From the NCBI RefSeq assembly GCF_932526225.1, contig NC_064041.1, forward strand, positions 10,584,813 to 10,648,812: 64,000 nucleotides of DNA. Direction: 5' to 3'. The notes under the pieces were generated by a model that was not told the DNA's origin, ran no database searches, and saw only the letters and a program-made list of their open reading frames with translations. The translations under genes and the position numbers were made by a program. This document shows, in pieces, positions 12,126-24,500 of this stretch; position 1 is the first letter of the stretch, and every line of letters starts with the position of its first letter. This DNA comes from Nematostella vectensis (lineage: Eukaryota > Cnidaria > Anthozoa > Actiniaria > Edwardsiidae).

Positions 12126-12239
12126 TCAAAAACAGTGCGTTAAAGCATCCTTAGTATCTACCAAAAACTGACCTTGTGAACTTTGCAATTATTGCGTCTT
12201 TACTTTTTACGCTATAATTATCCTCATGATGTCTAAAAG

Positions 12240-12430
12240 ATTACGTAACAATCTCCGATGATTTTTAACGGAAAACGCGAAAAATATTTCAACATATCGA
12301 AAGCAGTGTGTTTACTGGTAGTTTCTTTGAGAATGTGATTGATAATTTAGAGCGGATGGCATGTTAAATATCTCGGATTCTAATAGACTCTTTTTCTTTT
12401 AACGGTTGAGGTTTCCGTCGGAGCTCCGGA
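12240..12430 (+). mobile_element. MITE fragment, TTAA-flanked family (copy 3)
   Basis: Carries the internal blocks TTACGTAACAATCTCCGATG, GATTGATAATTTAGAGCGGA and GTTGAGGTTTCCGTCGGA but lacks the outer inverted repeats. It ends about 130 bp before the glomulin start codon, so it lies in the promoter or 5'-UTR zone. Confidence 0.75.
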
Positions 12431-12563
12431 ATACCCAAGTCTCTCGCGCAGCCTTTCTTTGTGTCGGTCACGCTCCCATATCCACTGCGCGTGAGACTAA
12501 GTGTTTGTTCGTGGGATAGCTGTGGTTGTTAGTTACCAGTGTACTCCAGTTCACTCTTCCAAC

Positions 12564-15500
12564 ATGGCGGAACAGGAGAAGATCGATCTGATCATCTCTC
12601 TTCAGCGGTCATTCGAACAATTTGTGAGTATACTCATGGGTTAACTGCAATACTTGTCCCACAGAGTTGTGCCACTTGTACTCTTTAGTTTCCTAAATTT
12701 CCGCTTTAATTTTCCGTGAACACATGTTATTTCACAACAAAGTTTGACATTAGTATCCACCACCCTATATGCTGCGAACTATCGCCAAAAATTATGGCCA
12801 CTGAAATGGTTTCAAATCACGCCATCTCTCCGCAAAGTGCTGAAAAAAAAAGGATGTGTTTATTGCGTTAGTTTGAATGATGGAAGCCAAAAAGCAGTTT
12901 GGCAGATGAAAATTGTTGATGAGAGTAACAGAATAATTGTAAAGTGCAGTAATGTCATGACTACAAAAACTACAGACAAGCAGTTAAGTAACTAGGGTTT
13001 GTAGCCAGGGGAGGTTCGGAAGAGCCCCCCACCTAACTGGAAGTTTGGCCCTTTTGAAGGAAGATCGAGTACCATTGCATGCTTTGGTTTTCCCTGCTAG
13101 CAGAGGCCTCTTTTCTCTGTATTTCGCTGGGCTGGAGTTCGCGAGGAAAAGATACCTCTGCCATGGGTCGCACGTTCGTTTGATCAAACCGCCGTCCACG
13201 ATCGTGGACGAGATCCAGAGCGCATGCTCCGTTCATTAATTACTGGCCACTATTTTGAGCCTACAATGACTAGCGCATGCATGAAACGTATATCCGCTGC
13301 CGGATAATAAGCCCGCATTCGAAACGGCGTCCTCCGTAGAAATATCACGCGACGAATTATAAAAAGAAGCCATTCAATGCCTTATCTTCATTCAGAATTT
13401 TCTCTCTTTTGACAAACGAGTCAATCTTCCGTTTACAGGTTTTGCATATTCTTCTGGGAATAGCTGATCTAATTTTACCAAAAAGTTTTGTAACATTTTC
13501 TTCGAATCCAACTGTGCGATATTTACATTGAAGAAACTCGCCTGCCCAGATGTCTTGAAATTAATCCCACAAACAAGACAAAACTCGTCTTTGCTGCGTT
13601 TGTTGCTCAATCTTTTTAGTGACGTTTTAGGTGATTGAAATTGAACAGTTGTTTTTTTTTTTTCGAAGAGGAGAACTAACCGGAGTTTGATTCATGATTC
13701 CCGACTAAACCCATGCAAAGCATATTAGCATATTAACAGCTTTCGCGCGATGGTACGGGTTTTGGCACGTCGGTCGCTTATTAACGCTCACGCATGCGCA
13801 ACAGAAACAGTCTCGACCCATGGCAGAGGTATCTTTTCCTCGCGAACTCCAGCCCAGCGAAATACAGAGAAAAGAGGCTTCTGCTAGCAGGGAAGCTTTG
13901 GTTAGCTACCTAAGAGAAAATAGTCCATTTATGGGTTAACAACCCCTCCCCCCCTCCCTCCCCTGCTTAAAATCTCTAAATATGGCTACAGGCCTGGTGG
14001 CATAAGGCTTAAAGCATCAGTGAGATGCAAGACACCTCTGTTTTCACAGCTGGGGAAAACATACCATGCCGTCCTTATGTTGATTTATTTCCCTTAATGT
14101 GCTTAGTTTGGTTGTTGCAGAGAGAAGATGAGGCTAACAGCCATCTAGTGCTCGTGGCTTCAAAACAGTGTCTTGATCATAGGGAGATAACACCCCTAGT
14201 AGAGGAGTTAACTCACTGCAAAAATATGGTGTGTATGAGTTAGCCTGGCCTTTTCAATAAGAAAATTGATATAGAAAAACCAATGGATATCAAAATTTCA
14301 AAACATCATAGCCTCACTTAATGTATGTCTAGTGGTATGCTGCATTAAAAAATGCTCTGTGCTTTTAAAATGCTTGGTTTCTTGCATCACCTACTACAGG
14401 TGTTATGTAACATAGATACATTTTGATACATGTTATTCTGTCACACAAGTCAAAGTTTGCCTAGGGGGCCCAGGGGCCAATAAAGGACTCTCTGTTGTCG
14501 TTCTAAAATGCATGGTTTCGTGTTGCAACTGCTTGTGAGAAACCGCCTCTAGAGACTGCTAAACATGACATAAGGGATACTTGTAGCATCAACCATAGGT
14601 AATACTTCCAAGCACGAACACAGTTGTGTGCAAAAAAGTGGCCGCCAAGAAATGGATCATTTCTTATAAGCCAGTTCATAGTTTAAGAAATGTGTATTCA
14701 TAACAAAACGTAGTCGAAAGGTAAAACAATAATTGTGTAACACATGAAATGTGGTTGGTTTTCCCATATCTTGTAAAATGGCTTTGTAGGAAGGATTTTT
14801 CTTCAAGACCGCCATACAAACTCTTCTGTACCTATAACTGCAACTCTCCCCCCTCCCTGGCCAAATAACTTCTTGTGTTGTGTGCCCTAATATTTTAATA
14901 TCCTTTTTGGCAGGATGTTCTGGAGTTTGTTGGTTGGGAGCTGATAAGTATTATGTCCCAAGATTGCACCAGTCTTGCTGAAAGCATGCCGTTATTACAA
15001 GAAATAGCTGAGGTTTTGATTCTTGAGTGCAACCTTATTTGAAATAGAAGTCGTTTTTAAGAATTAATTGGATTTTTTTTCTGAATCAGAGATGCAATCC
15101 TAAGGAGGTGTGCCTTGGTGTGGTTGAGAGAATGGACTCTACACATTCTTCTGAGATTTTTATTTCCCTTCTGCCAATACTGCAAAAAGGTAGGTTTTAA
15201 GACCTAGGGATAGTAGTTTAAGAAATGTTATATCTTCCATCTCGGACTTGAACACAACAGGGCAGTGGCTAGCATTGTGCTAGGGATGTAAGTGCTATGG
15301 GTCACCCTGTGGAATATGCCTGATGGGGGTTTTTAGGGGTCAAAATCAGGCCTCAGGTATTTTTAAGGGATATCCGATAAAAAATAGGCTTTTCTCTTAG
15401 AAATGGTATTTTTTAGGGCTTCTGAGTTATTTTCAGGGTAGCAATTTTTGGTTGTGCAGGCATTTTTAGGGGTATTTTTCGAAGATCCCGACAAGCATCC

Positions 15501-18500
15501 CTATCACTTAACCTAGGGAAACCCCCAAGGGAATATGTTATATCTGAGTTATCTATACAAGCAAAGAGCTCAAACAGACAATCCTCAGTGGAGGCTGCTT
15601 CATGTATAGCTCCTTTGCAGGTTGCTTAAGATTTTGCTGTTCTTAATTATTTTATTTTCCTATTCATCCTGTTAGATTTGTCATGAATTGTCATGTCAAA
15701 CCCATGTCTAAGGCCGCCAGGAGAATGATTCAACCAGGCCTCAAAATACTTGGGAGGGGGGGCTTGATAAGGGATATTAAGAAAACTAGGGAGGGCACAG
15801 CCAAGACCATACTGGTCCTTATTGGTGCCTATTGGTCTCTATCCCTATTTTATGCCTTTTTTCAAACTATTGCTATCTACTCCAAGTGAGAGATTTAATC
15901 CACTATTGGATTGATCTTATGTATCAAAGCGATTTACTAAGTTCAGTACTATTACTATTTTTTTGGCTCTTCATATTTTTTGGACTGTTTTCAAGCTTTC
16001 CAAAATAACACTAAGATCACTCTTCAACTTCAGCCCTGACAAGACTCAAGTCTGGCAGATCAAAGTTTATCAAGATGTCCTTACCTCAGATAAGTTCTCA
16101 TCTTGGCACAGAGAAAGGGAGGAGCCTAAATCATCATGTCATTGAAGCCTCTGTCAGTTTCTTAGATCATCTTGTTCAAGATGTCTCACCACTATCACCT
16201 GTATCGCCTGACCAGGTACTTTTTAAAGAATCTCTGTTTCATATGGTTCCATAGAATCCTATTATTAATTTGGATGGAGAAGTTTGTGCAAAGCGCTACG
16301 GTTAATTAAAATTGAACTTTACAGAAATAGAGTTGATTGGCAGGCATATGATAGATAAATCTGAGTTCCGCTGTGGGCCAAAATCATAACGTTGAAAATC
16401 ACAGTAAAGCTCAACAGCGACAGTTGGATGATCTTCAATTCTGATTGGTCTAAGACTGCATTTTTTTTCTTGTTGCTTTGGGTTAAATGATATTATGTTA
16501 TCCTGCCTAATTCAAAAAGCCAGACAAAATGATGGCAACAATAGCCGAAATACAGTAATGTAGCATTTATAACACTATTTATCATGAATAAATTATTGTT
16601 TTCTTTATTTGTGAGAAGTAAGGAGAAAGTTTGTGTTAACAGGTTAGAGTTTAAATTGTGGTGAGCTCAAATTCCTCATGTTTTCAGATAGTAGAAGTGT
16701 TTACTTACTTGTGTACTTTTTGTTTACTTCACTGCACTGTCCATCTTGAAAACACAGTGTGTATCTATCAGATTCTATATCCAATAAACTCAAGAATGGG
16801 AATATGATTTTAATTATTTTTGACAAATTCAATGTACAGAATAGATCATTTCCATTTTATTTATTCATATCTTTTCTTATATTTTAAGTCAACAGCAGAA
16901 ACAACAGGTGAAAATGAACAAGCTAAGGAAGCTCTTACTAAATGGTAAAATGTTCTTCTTTGTTGTTGATTCAGTACAAAAATTTTTCTTTTTATAAAAC
17001 TCCCATTCTTTTTACTTCTCTTTTCTCTGCTTCCGTTCCCTTATCATATTTAATCCTTTTTTCACTTTTCTTCTCACACTTCTTTTCTTTTTGTTGCTTT
17101 TCTTTTTCTGTTTCTTCTTTCTTTTTCCTATTTTTCAATAAAAAGATTTAAATGTTGTCAGAATAAGTTTAATATTCTGATCTTTGTGTAGTTTGGTGCG
17201 TATTCTTGGGCATCCTCTCGCATCAACGCACCTCTCTACTCATACCAGTGATGAAATGTTTGGGAAAACCACAGACGATGAGAATCACAGATGTCATGCA
17301 CAAGCCGTGTTGGTAAGGAATGACCATTATTACATTTGCCACACTTATAATTGACCTTAGAGTCATTAGCAGCATATGTACTGTAAAGAATAATAACTTT
17401 TGATGGTCCTAATAACAAATGACCCACTTTTGAGTAGGCACAGCACAACCCATGCACCCTCCTGTGTATGCACCTACAAAGTCATGATACAGTACACTCT
17501 TTTTTTAATAAGAATGTATAATTTTCAGTTTAAAGGCTGAATATGTTCTTAACGATGTTCTTAAATTTTATGCAGTGGTTATATGCCTGACAGTCAGGAC
17601 AGGTCTTGGATGGACTAAATGCCCAAGAGTTTTCAATTTATTCAAATAACTCAGTCTTCGTAGTGAGTTCAAAGTATTCTATATTTGTTGAAAAAGGGCA
17701 AGCGAATCTGAATTGAGCTTTGTTGTTGGTATTGAATGCTTTCCGTTGTCTGTGTACACGATAAAATCGTAATTTTAGTTTCTACGTATCTACAGCTCTC
17801 AATTTACGAAAATACCGCGGCAAATTGTCTTCCTAGTGATGAATTCAAAGTATTTTATATTTGTCGAGAAAGGGTAAGCAATCTGAATTCAGCTTTGTTG
17901 TCGGTATTGAATATTTTTCCTTGCTTGTATACACTGTCTTTGAACACATTTCCCGTTATGTAGCAGATAAAATTGAAGTGTCACTAAAATAGCGATTTTA
18001 TGGTATATACAAGCAAGGAAAAACTTTCAATTCCGACAACAAAGCTCAATTCAAAATCGCTTGCCCTTTTTAAACAAATATAGGATAATTTGAACTCACT
18101 TGGTTCACAAATTATTGTCTTATTTGAATAAATTTGAAACTGTCGGGCATTTAGTCCATTGAAGTCCTGTCCCAACTGTAGGGCATATAGCCACTGTGTA
18201 AATTTTAATAAAGAATATAATACCCAATGAATTATCAGGACGAGAATTAGAATAATGACCAATAACAAATAAGGTTGTTACTATGAGCACTATTTGATTA
18301 TTCATTTTAGAATGCATCAAGACTAAAAAAGAAAAGTTTTTTCTGCTATCTGAGCCTCGGCATGTTCTTAGCATGTTCTTAAAATTTGGTGAAATCTCAG
18401 GTTGATCTCTGCTAGCACTTTCTTTTAAGTTTTTTTTCCTCCATCAATATTGGGCAAGCTTAGAATAACACTTCACATCATTATCTCAAAAAAACTACTC

Positions 18501-21500
18501 TATAAAAGACTGACGGTCATAGACCGTCATACAAAACACATACAAAACAGGATGTGGTACTCTTTCATAGTTTATTAGTTGACTACCCCCTGTTGCAATT
18601 TTATTACTCCCTCCTGTCACATATTAAAAGGGGACTGATTTTATCAGGTGGACCCTGGAATTGTTTAGGACTAGTTGGTATTCTTTATTTGAGTAGCCAA
18701 CTTGTCTTAAAGGGGCATTGTCACCAGTTTACTTCCGGCGGATTGCGTAACAATCTCAGATTATTTTAACAGAAAATGCGATTATTTAAAAAATTTAAAA
18801 GCAGTGTGTCTACTTGTTTGAGGAGTTTCTTTGAGGATATGACTGATAATTTAAAGCATATGGCCTCTTAAATACCACAAATTTCAATAGATTCATTTGT
18901 CTCTTGTCGGTTGATGTTTCCGATGACCCACCTAGTTTGCAATGCAATTAAAACATTCCTCAATTATAAAGAGAAAGAAACTTCTAAATTCTAATTATTT
19001 CTAAAGAGCTTCTATGAAAGAAAGACCCACACAGGATATCTTTATTTCTAAAAGGTTTATCTGGTATTGGTTTCTTTGCCCGTTGACAGGGTATGCTCGG
19101 TAGACTCCAGTGTCAACCAATGAACTTGATAGAGCATGCATCCAGGCACCCTTCATCCTATGTTACACACGAGAAATTAAAAGATGGGGAGACTTGCATC
19201 TATGGTAAGTGATATAGGCAGCATATATGTGTTAAGTTGTTAAAAAAGGGTTATATAGTGCCAATTATAACCATGTATAAACATCTTATCTAATCGACAA
19301 GAACTTATTGATTAACCAGCAAATAGGTAGTATGCCACCCACTTGAAAATTTTGTCATTTTCAAACATTTGAAATGCTGAAAAATGTTAAACCTAAATAG
19401 GAAACAGCGTCATTATGTGCTTCCCACCACCCCCCCCCCCCCCCCCTCCCGACCCTGCTCCCTAAGCAAAGCTAAACTTGTATTTCATGAAATTTTAGCA
19501 TCACCAAATTTACTGAATTGCGTCTTGGAAGTGAATTCATGTGAAACAATCGCATATTTATCTTAAAAATTTGTTTTGGTCTTGGCCAAAACGCGAAATG
19601 TTGCGAAATATTCCGCTTTTTTTCAAAATCGCCAAAATTAGAGTAAGCTTAATTTTTCTTTTTTTGTCTTGCTTGGTATCCCTGTGGTGGTGGTCCTTGT
19701 GTCACGCAAGTTTTTCCGGTATTTCTCAGAAGTGATTTTCAGGGTGTGCAAGCTCGAGAGTTTGATTTGTTTATTTGACTTCCTTCTAAAATGGCATGCA
19801 ACATTATCGACGAGCTGAAGAATAACCTGAAATGCTCAATTTGTGGGGATGTTCTTTCTCAGCCTAAAACACTACCGTGCCTTCACCATTACTGCGCGAA
19901 ATGCATCGATCCCTGGATCAAAACCTGTTCAGACCAAGGAATAAACTCCACTTGTCCTGAATGTCGAAGTCCCTTCAAGCCAGGCGATGTGAAGGAGAAT
20001 TTTAGTTTGAACAAAATGCTGGATCTCAGTGAATCTCTAGAGAAGCTGAGCACGAGTGAAAGCGGGAATAATAATGATTTATGTGATAATTGTTTTGGGT
20101 CCGAAAAAATAGCATACTTTTGCTATGATTGCGAGTGCCTTGTGTGCAAAACTTGCTTGGAAAGACACGGTGGACATTCCACAACAAGCAAAGATGGTGC
20201 TCTAGCCGAAACAAAAATAGCAACGGAAGATAAAGTGAAGAAAATGGAGAAAGTTTTGTTTGATTACAGATTCCTTTTGGACAAGTCGAACTTTGAACTA
20301 CAACAACACTCACAACACATAGAAGCGGTTCGCAAAAACGCTGTAGAAAGCATAACAAGTGCTATAATAAAACTCAAAGATTTTCAAACAGAAGTGGAAT
20401 CCAAGACAAAAGAAGTAAAAGATAGTGAGCAATCTAGGTTTCGTTCATTAAAAGATGACATAAGTCCCAAGGCTGTTCAATTACAAAGCTACATCACTCA
20501 TCTAAAAAGCCTTCTTTTGAAAAACTCTGCTGGGGAGTTTTTAAAGGAGCGTTCAGCCATCGCTAAACTTGGTGAAGATTTGTTGAGCCAGCCGGAACCA
20601 CAGGCCTCCCCTATTCATCAGATGGTATTGTACCGACCGAGCCCTACCCCAAATACAGCACAACTGATTGGTCAGTTCAGTGTCCATCAAGGTTAGTACC
20701 CTTCATTCTGAGCAGATGGTTCCACAACAAGTGAAATAAGTGTGTGTTTTACTCCTTTTATTTCTTTTTTGATTCAATGTTTGTTTGTTTTTTTCAGTTA
20801 AAAGACCCAATGCCGAAAATGAAGACAAGAAACCATCTTTGGGGCCAAAGACAAGTACAGAAACATACAGTATGTATAAGAGCTGCGACGTCTGTTTTTT
20901 TTTTTTTTTTTTTTTTGCTATCCTGATGCCGCTTGGGACATTAGTGTGATGACTGTTTTATTGTTTAATCTTCTTACAGGCCTACCCAACAGACCTACAG
21001 TACCATTTAGGGTAAGTCTTTTTGCTTATACATAACACAGGGAGCTTCCTGTTTACTGTTCGAAATAAGTTTTGTTTTGCGATCTTTGCAGTGTTATTGA
21101 TTTAGAAGTTAGATCATATGTATAAGACAATATATATAATATATAGAGACAACGGCTGAAGCTGACATAGGGGGTTGGTAAAAATTCAGATTTCAAATAA
21201 AAAGTCCCACCCTCACTCTTGTGTCTATGTCTCTATTAAGCCTTCTCTCTCTCCATTAGCGCAGCCCTACACCCATCCCTGCGCCTCTCTTTCTCTGAGG
21301 AAATTAAATGTAGTGCAAGGGCAGGTAAAGACCAGATATGTTGCCCTTAGAAAGCATGTTGGAAATATTAATTTCAAGAAACATCGGAAGATATACTGAA
21401 AATAGAAATGATATCTTTTAATGTTACTGACTGTAAGAAACACATTTTATCTCAACCTGGTTTGATGCAATTAATAAGAGTGGAGGATAAATTTCTGGTG

Positions 21501-24500
21501 CATTTTTAAAAACCTCCCCCCCCCCTATTTTCAGCCCTTGTCTGTGATTTTTATTTTTTTATTTTGTCTTCCAAATCGAATGGCAACTGAGCACGAGTGA
21601 AAGCGGGAATAATAATGATTTATGTAATAATTGTTTTGTGTCCGAAAAAATAGCATACTTTTTCTATGATTACGAGTGCCTTGTCTGTGATTTTTATTTT
21701 GTCTTCCAAACCCAATGGCAATATATACAGTAGAAACCTGCATGTAAGAAGCTGGTAATAAAAAAAAACTTACGCTAACTAACAGTGCTGTAGTAGGTCC
21801 AGAAATATCGGCGGGGGAAGGGGGGGGAGCACAACACAGAAACATTAAGGAAATATTAGTTGGCACAGCCAAGCCAATACTGGTCGTTTCCTGATATCTT
21901 TTAAAAAGATTGGGGGATACTTGCCCCCAGTGCCCCCACCCCTTTCTACAGTCGTGAACTAATGTCAGTCTAATGACACAACATTGGTCAACGTTGGGAT
22001 TGTTTCTGATCCCTCCACTTATCTGCACAGCCTCCTTGCCGGGTCTCCGGAGATTCGGGATTCCTGTGGAAGAGGGAAAAGAGAAAGGAGAGCCGGCAGC
22101 AAGACCCTTAGTTTTTGCATGGCCGCCCCCTTCACGCTTGACCTCCCGTGTCAAATGAAAGTGTCAGTAGCTGTCAAATCGAACCAATCACAGCCGTTCG
22201 AAAAGTAGACAAAATGGCCAATGAGCAACAAGCGGCCGATCAAAATACTCGCTTGACTCGTAAACCCGTGAATTTTAGAAATAATAGAGCGTATTTACAA
22301 ATGGAAGGAATGTAAACTTAACACCAACAAAAACAGCAATTATAAGCACACTCCCTACTCAAGTTAACGACTTCAGTCGAATTTGGAAGGTGGGACTCCG
22401 AGTGAAATACGGAATTCTAAGAAGTTTCAAGTTATTATTCTACCAAAAATATTTTTCTTTCTTCGCGAAGGCCAGTGCCAGAAAGAAATCCTCCTTTAAC
22501 TTCGAATATCAAGACATCAGTGCACATCAAGGTCGTCTCATCAACAACGATCGCACTTAGATTTCGGAACGGAGAGGTCGCTTTAGCGCTGATCTAAACT
22601 CGGAGGAATAAACTTCTTCAGAGAAATAATCTCTAATTTCTAATAATAACTCTAATTTAAGACTTGTTTCCGAGGCTTTCTGCCTCCTTGATCTTGTCGC
22701 ATATCAACCCTAAGAGGGAACAAATGACTAAACTTTTGGGACTTTCAGACAGACTCGAAGCTCATGGCGCTTACAAATACTTGGTAATAAATAAAGCTTT
22801 TACCAAAGGCCCGTTAAATCCCTAAAGAGCGGAGACTCTATAACAGACTTCTTTTCGTAATAATTGCAATCTTTAAGACTTAAAACTGGTTCTGAAATAG
22901 ACACAGAGTGCTCAGTCGAAGGACGAGCCTAGGCCTATTTTAGATTTTGTCACATTCAGGGCTTCTGGAATTACGCGCTAGTGCGGAAGCGCGTAATTTG
23001 GCTTTCTCCGCGTAATCCGCGTAATCCACAAATTTCCGCGTAATCCCACGTAATTTGGCTAAATTTTGAAAGACAAAACATTTAAGTGCATTAAAGCTGA
23101 TGTGTTCTTTTAGGGTTCTTACCTCTATTTCTCGTAAAAAAAAAGACAGATATTCTTTGTAAGAGTGCGATATTTCGAACTGAATTTCGAAAACTAATAA
23201 AATGACTAGGCGTTTTCTGCTAAACCGCGAAGGCCTAGGACTAATAATAAAATACCTTTTTTAATTGGCTGGTGGCTAGGATCCAATGAAAACTCGCCTA
23301 AGATATTTTCGCGCAAAAAATTAACCTTTTCAAGTTATTCCGTGCTTTCCTTCGGTACAAAATGTAGTTTGGGCGTATTAGTTGATATTCCGTGTAATTT
23401 AGCGCTTAATTCAGTAAAGAATCCCGCAAAATTTTGATTTTAAAAGAAAAATGAATTGCAAAATCCCGCGTAATTTAGCACGTAATGATTGATTTTCCGG
23501 CGTAATTTAGCAAAGAATCCCGCGTAATTTTGAGGGGTTTTTTTCCGCGTAATTCCAGAAGCCCGTCATTATTTAATGACCTGTAGAAATTAGCCAATCA
23601 GCGTGCCCCGTTCGTCAGCGAACGAAAACATGCAAAAAATATGCGGTCTTGCTGCCGGCTCTCCTTTTCCCTTTCCTTTGCCACAGGAATCCCGAATCTC
23701 CAGAGAGCTGGCTAGCAGGCTATTATCTGCAAGGGGCTGACCAATCATCCAATGGATTAAAGCCGCATTGTCACCAGTTTACTTCCGGTCGATTACGTAG
23801 CAATCTCCGATGATTTTTAACGGAAAATGCGAAAAATATTTCAAAATATTGAAAGCAGTGTGTTTATTAGAAGTTTCTTTTAGGATGTGATTGATAATTT
23901 AGAGCGGATGGCCTGTTTAATATCTCGGATTTTAATAGATTCTTTTGTATTTTAACGGTTGAGGTTTCCGTCGGACCTCCGGAAGTAAACTGGTGACAAT
24001 GCGGCTTTAAGGCATTCCTGCTTATTTGCTGATGTGTTTTGTGCTCTAGATTATTTGTGAAACTGACCAAATGGTGATAAATGGAGTCACAACTAATATA
24101 ATGACGCAATTCCAATCCACTGCTGTCATGAGTGAATATGAAAACATTAGTTTTGAGGTATGTTCAGCCCTGAGTATAATATGATTGCACTGTATACAAG
24201 TATCCAGTAGATTTTTAGCCTTAGTGTTTTACACCTTTACCAAATAATATACTTCTTTACTATTTTCAGGTTGTTTATGTTCATGGCCTCTGTAGGCTTG
24301 ATTGAGACTAATAAATAAATGAGACGGGTGTGGGTGCCCTGTGTTGATCAAGAATTAAACGTGGAGGTGTTAGGGTTATCTTTTGCAGCTATCATACACC
24401 TATTTCAAATAAGGTTGCACTCCTAGAGTAACCCGCAGTGTCGTAACCCGCAGTGCTTCTGGGGTATCAAATAAATAATAAAATAAGTGTAAATCAAAAC

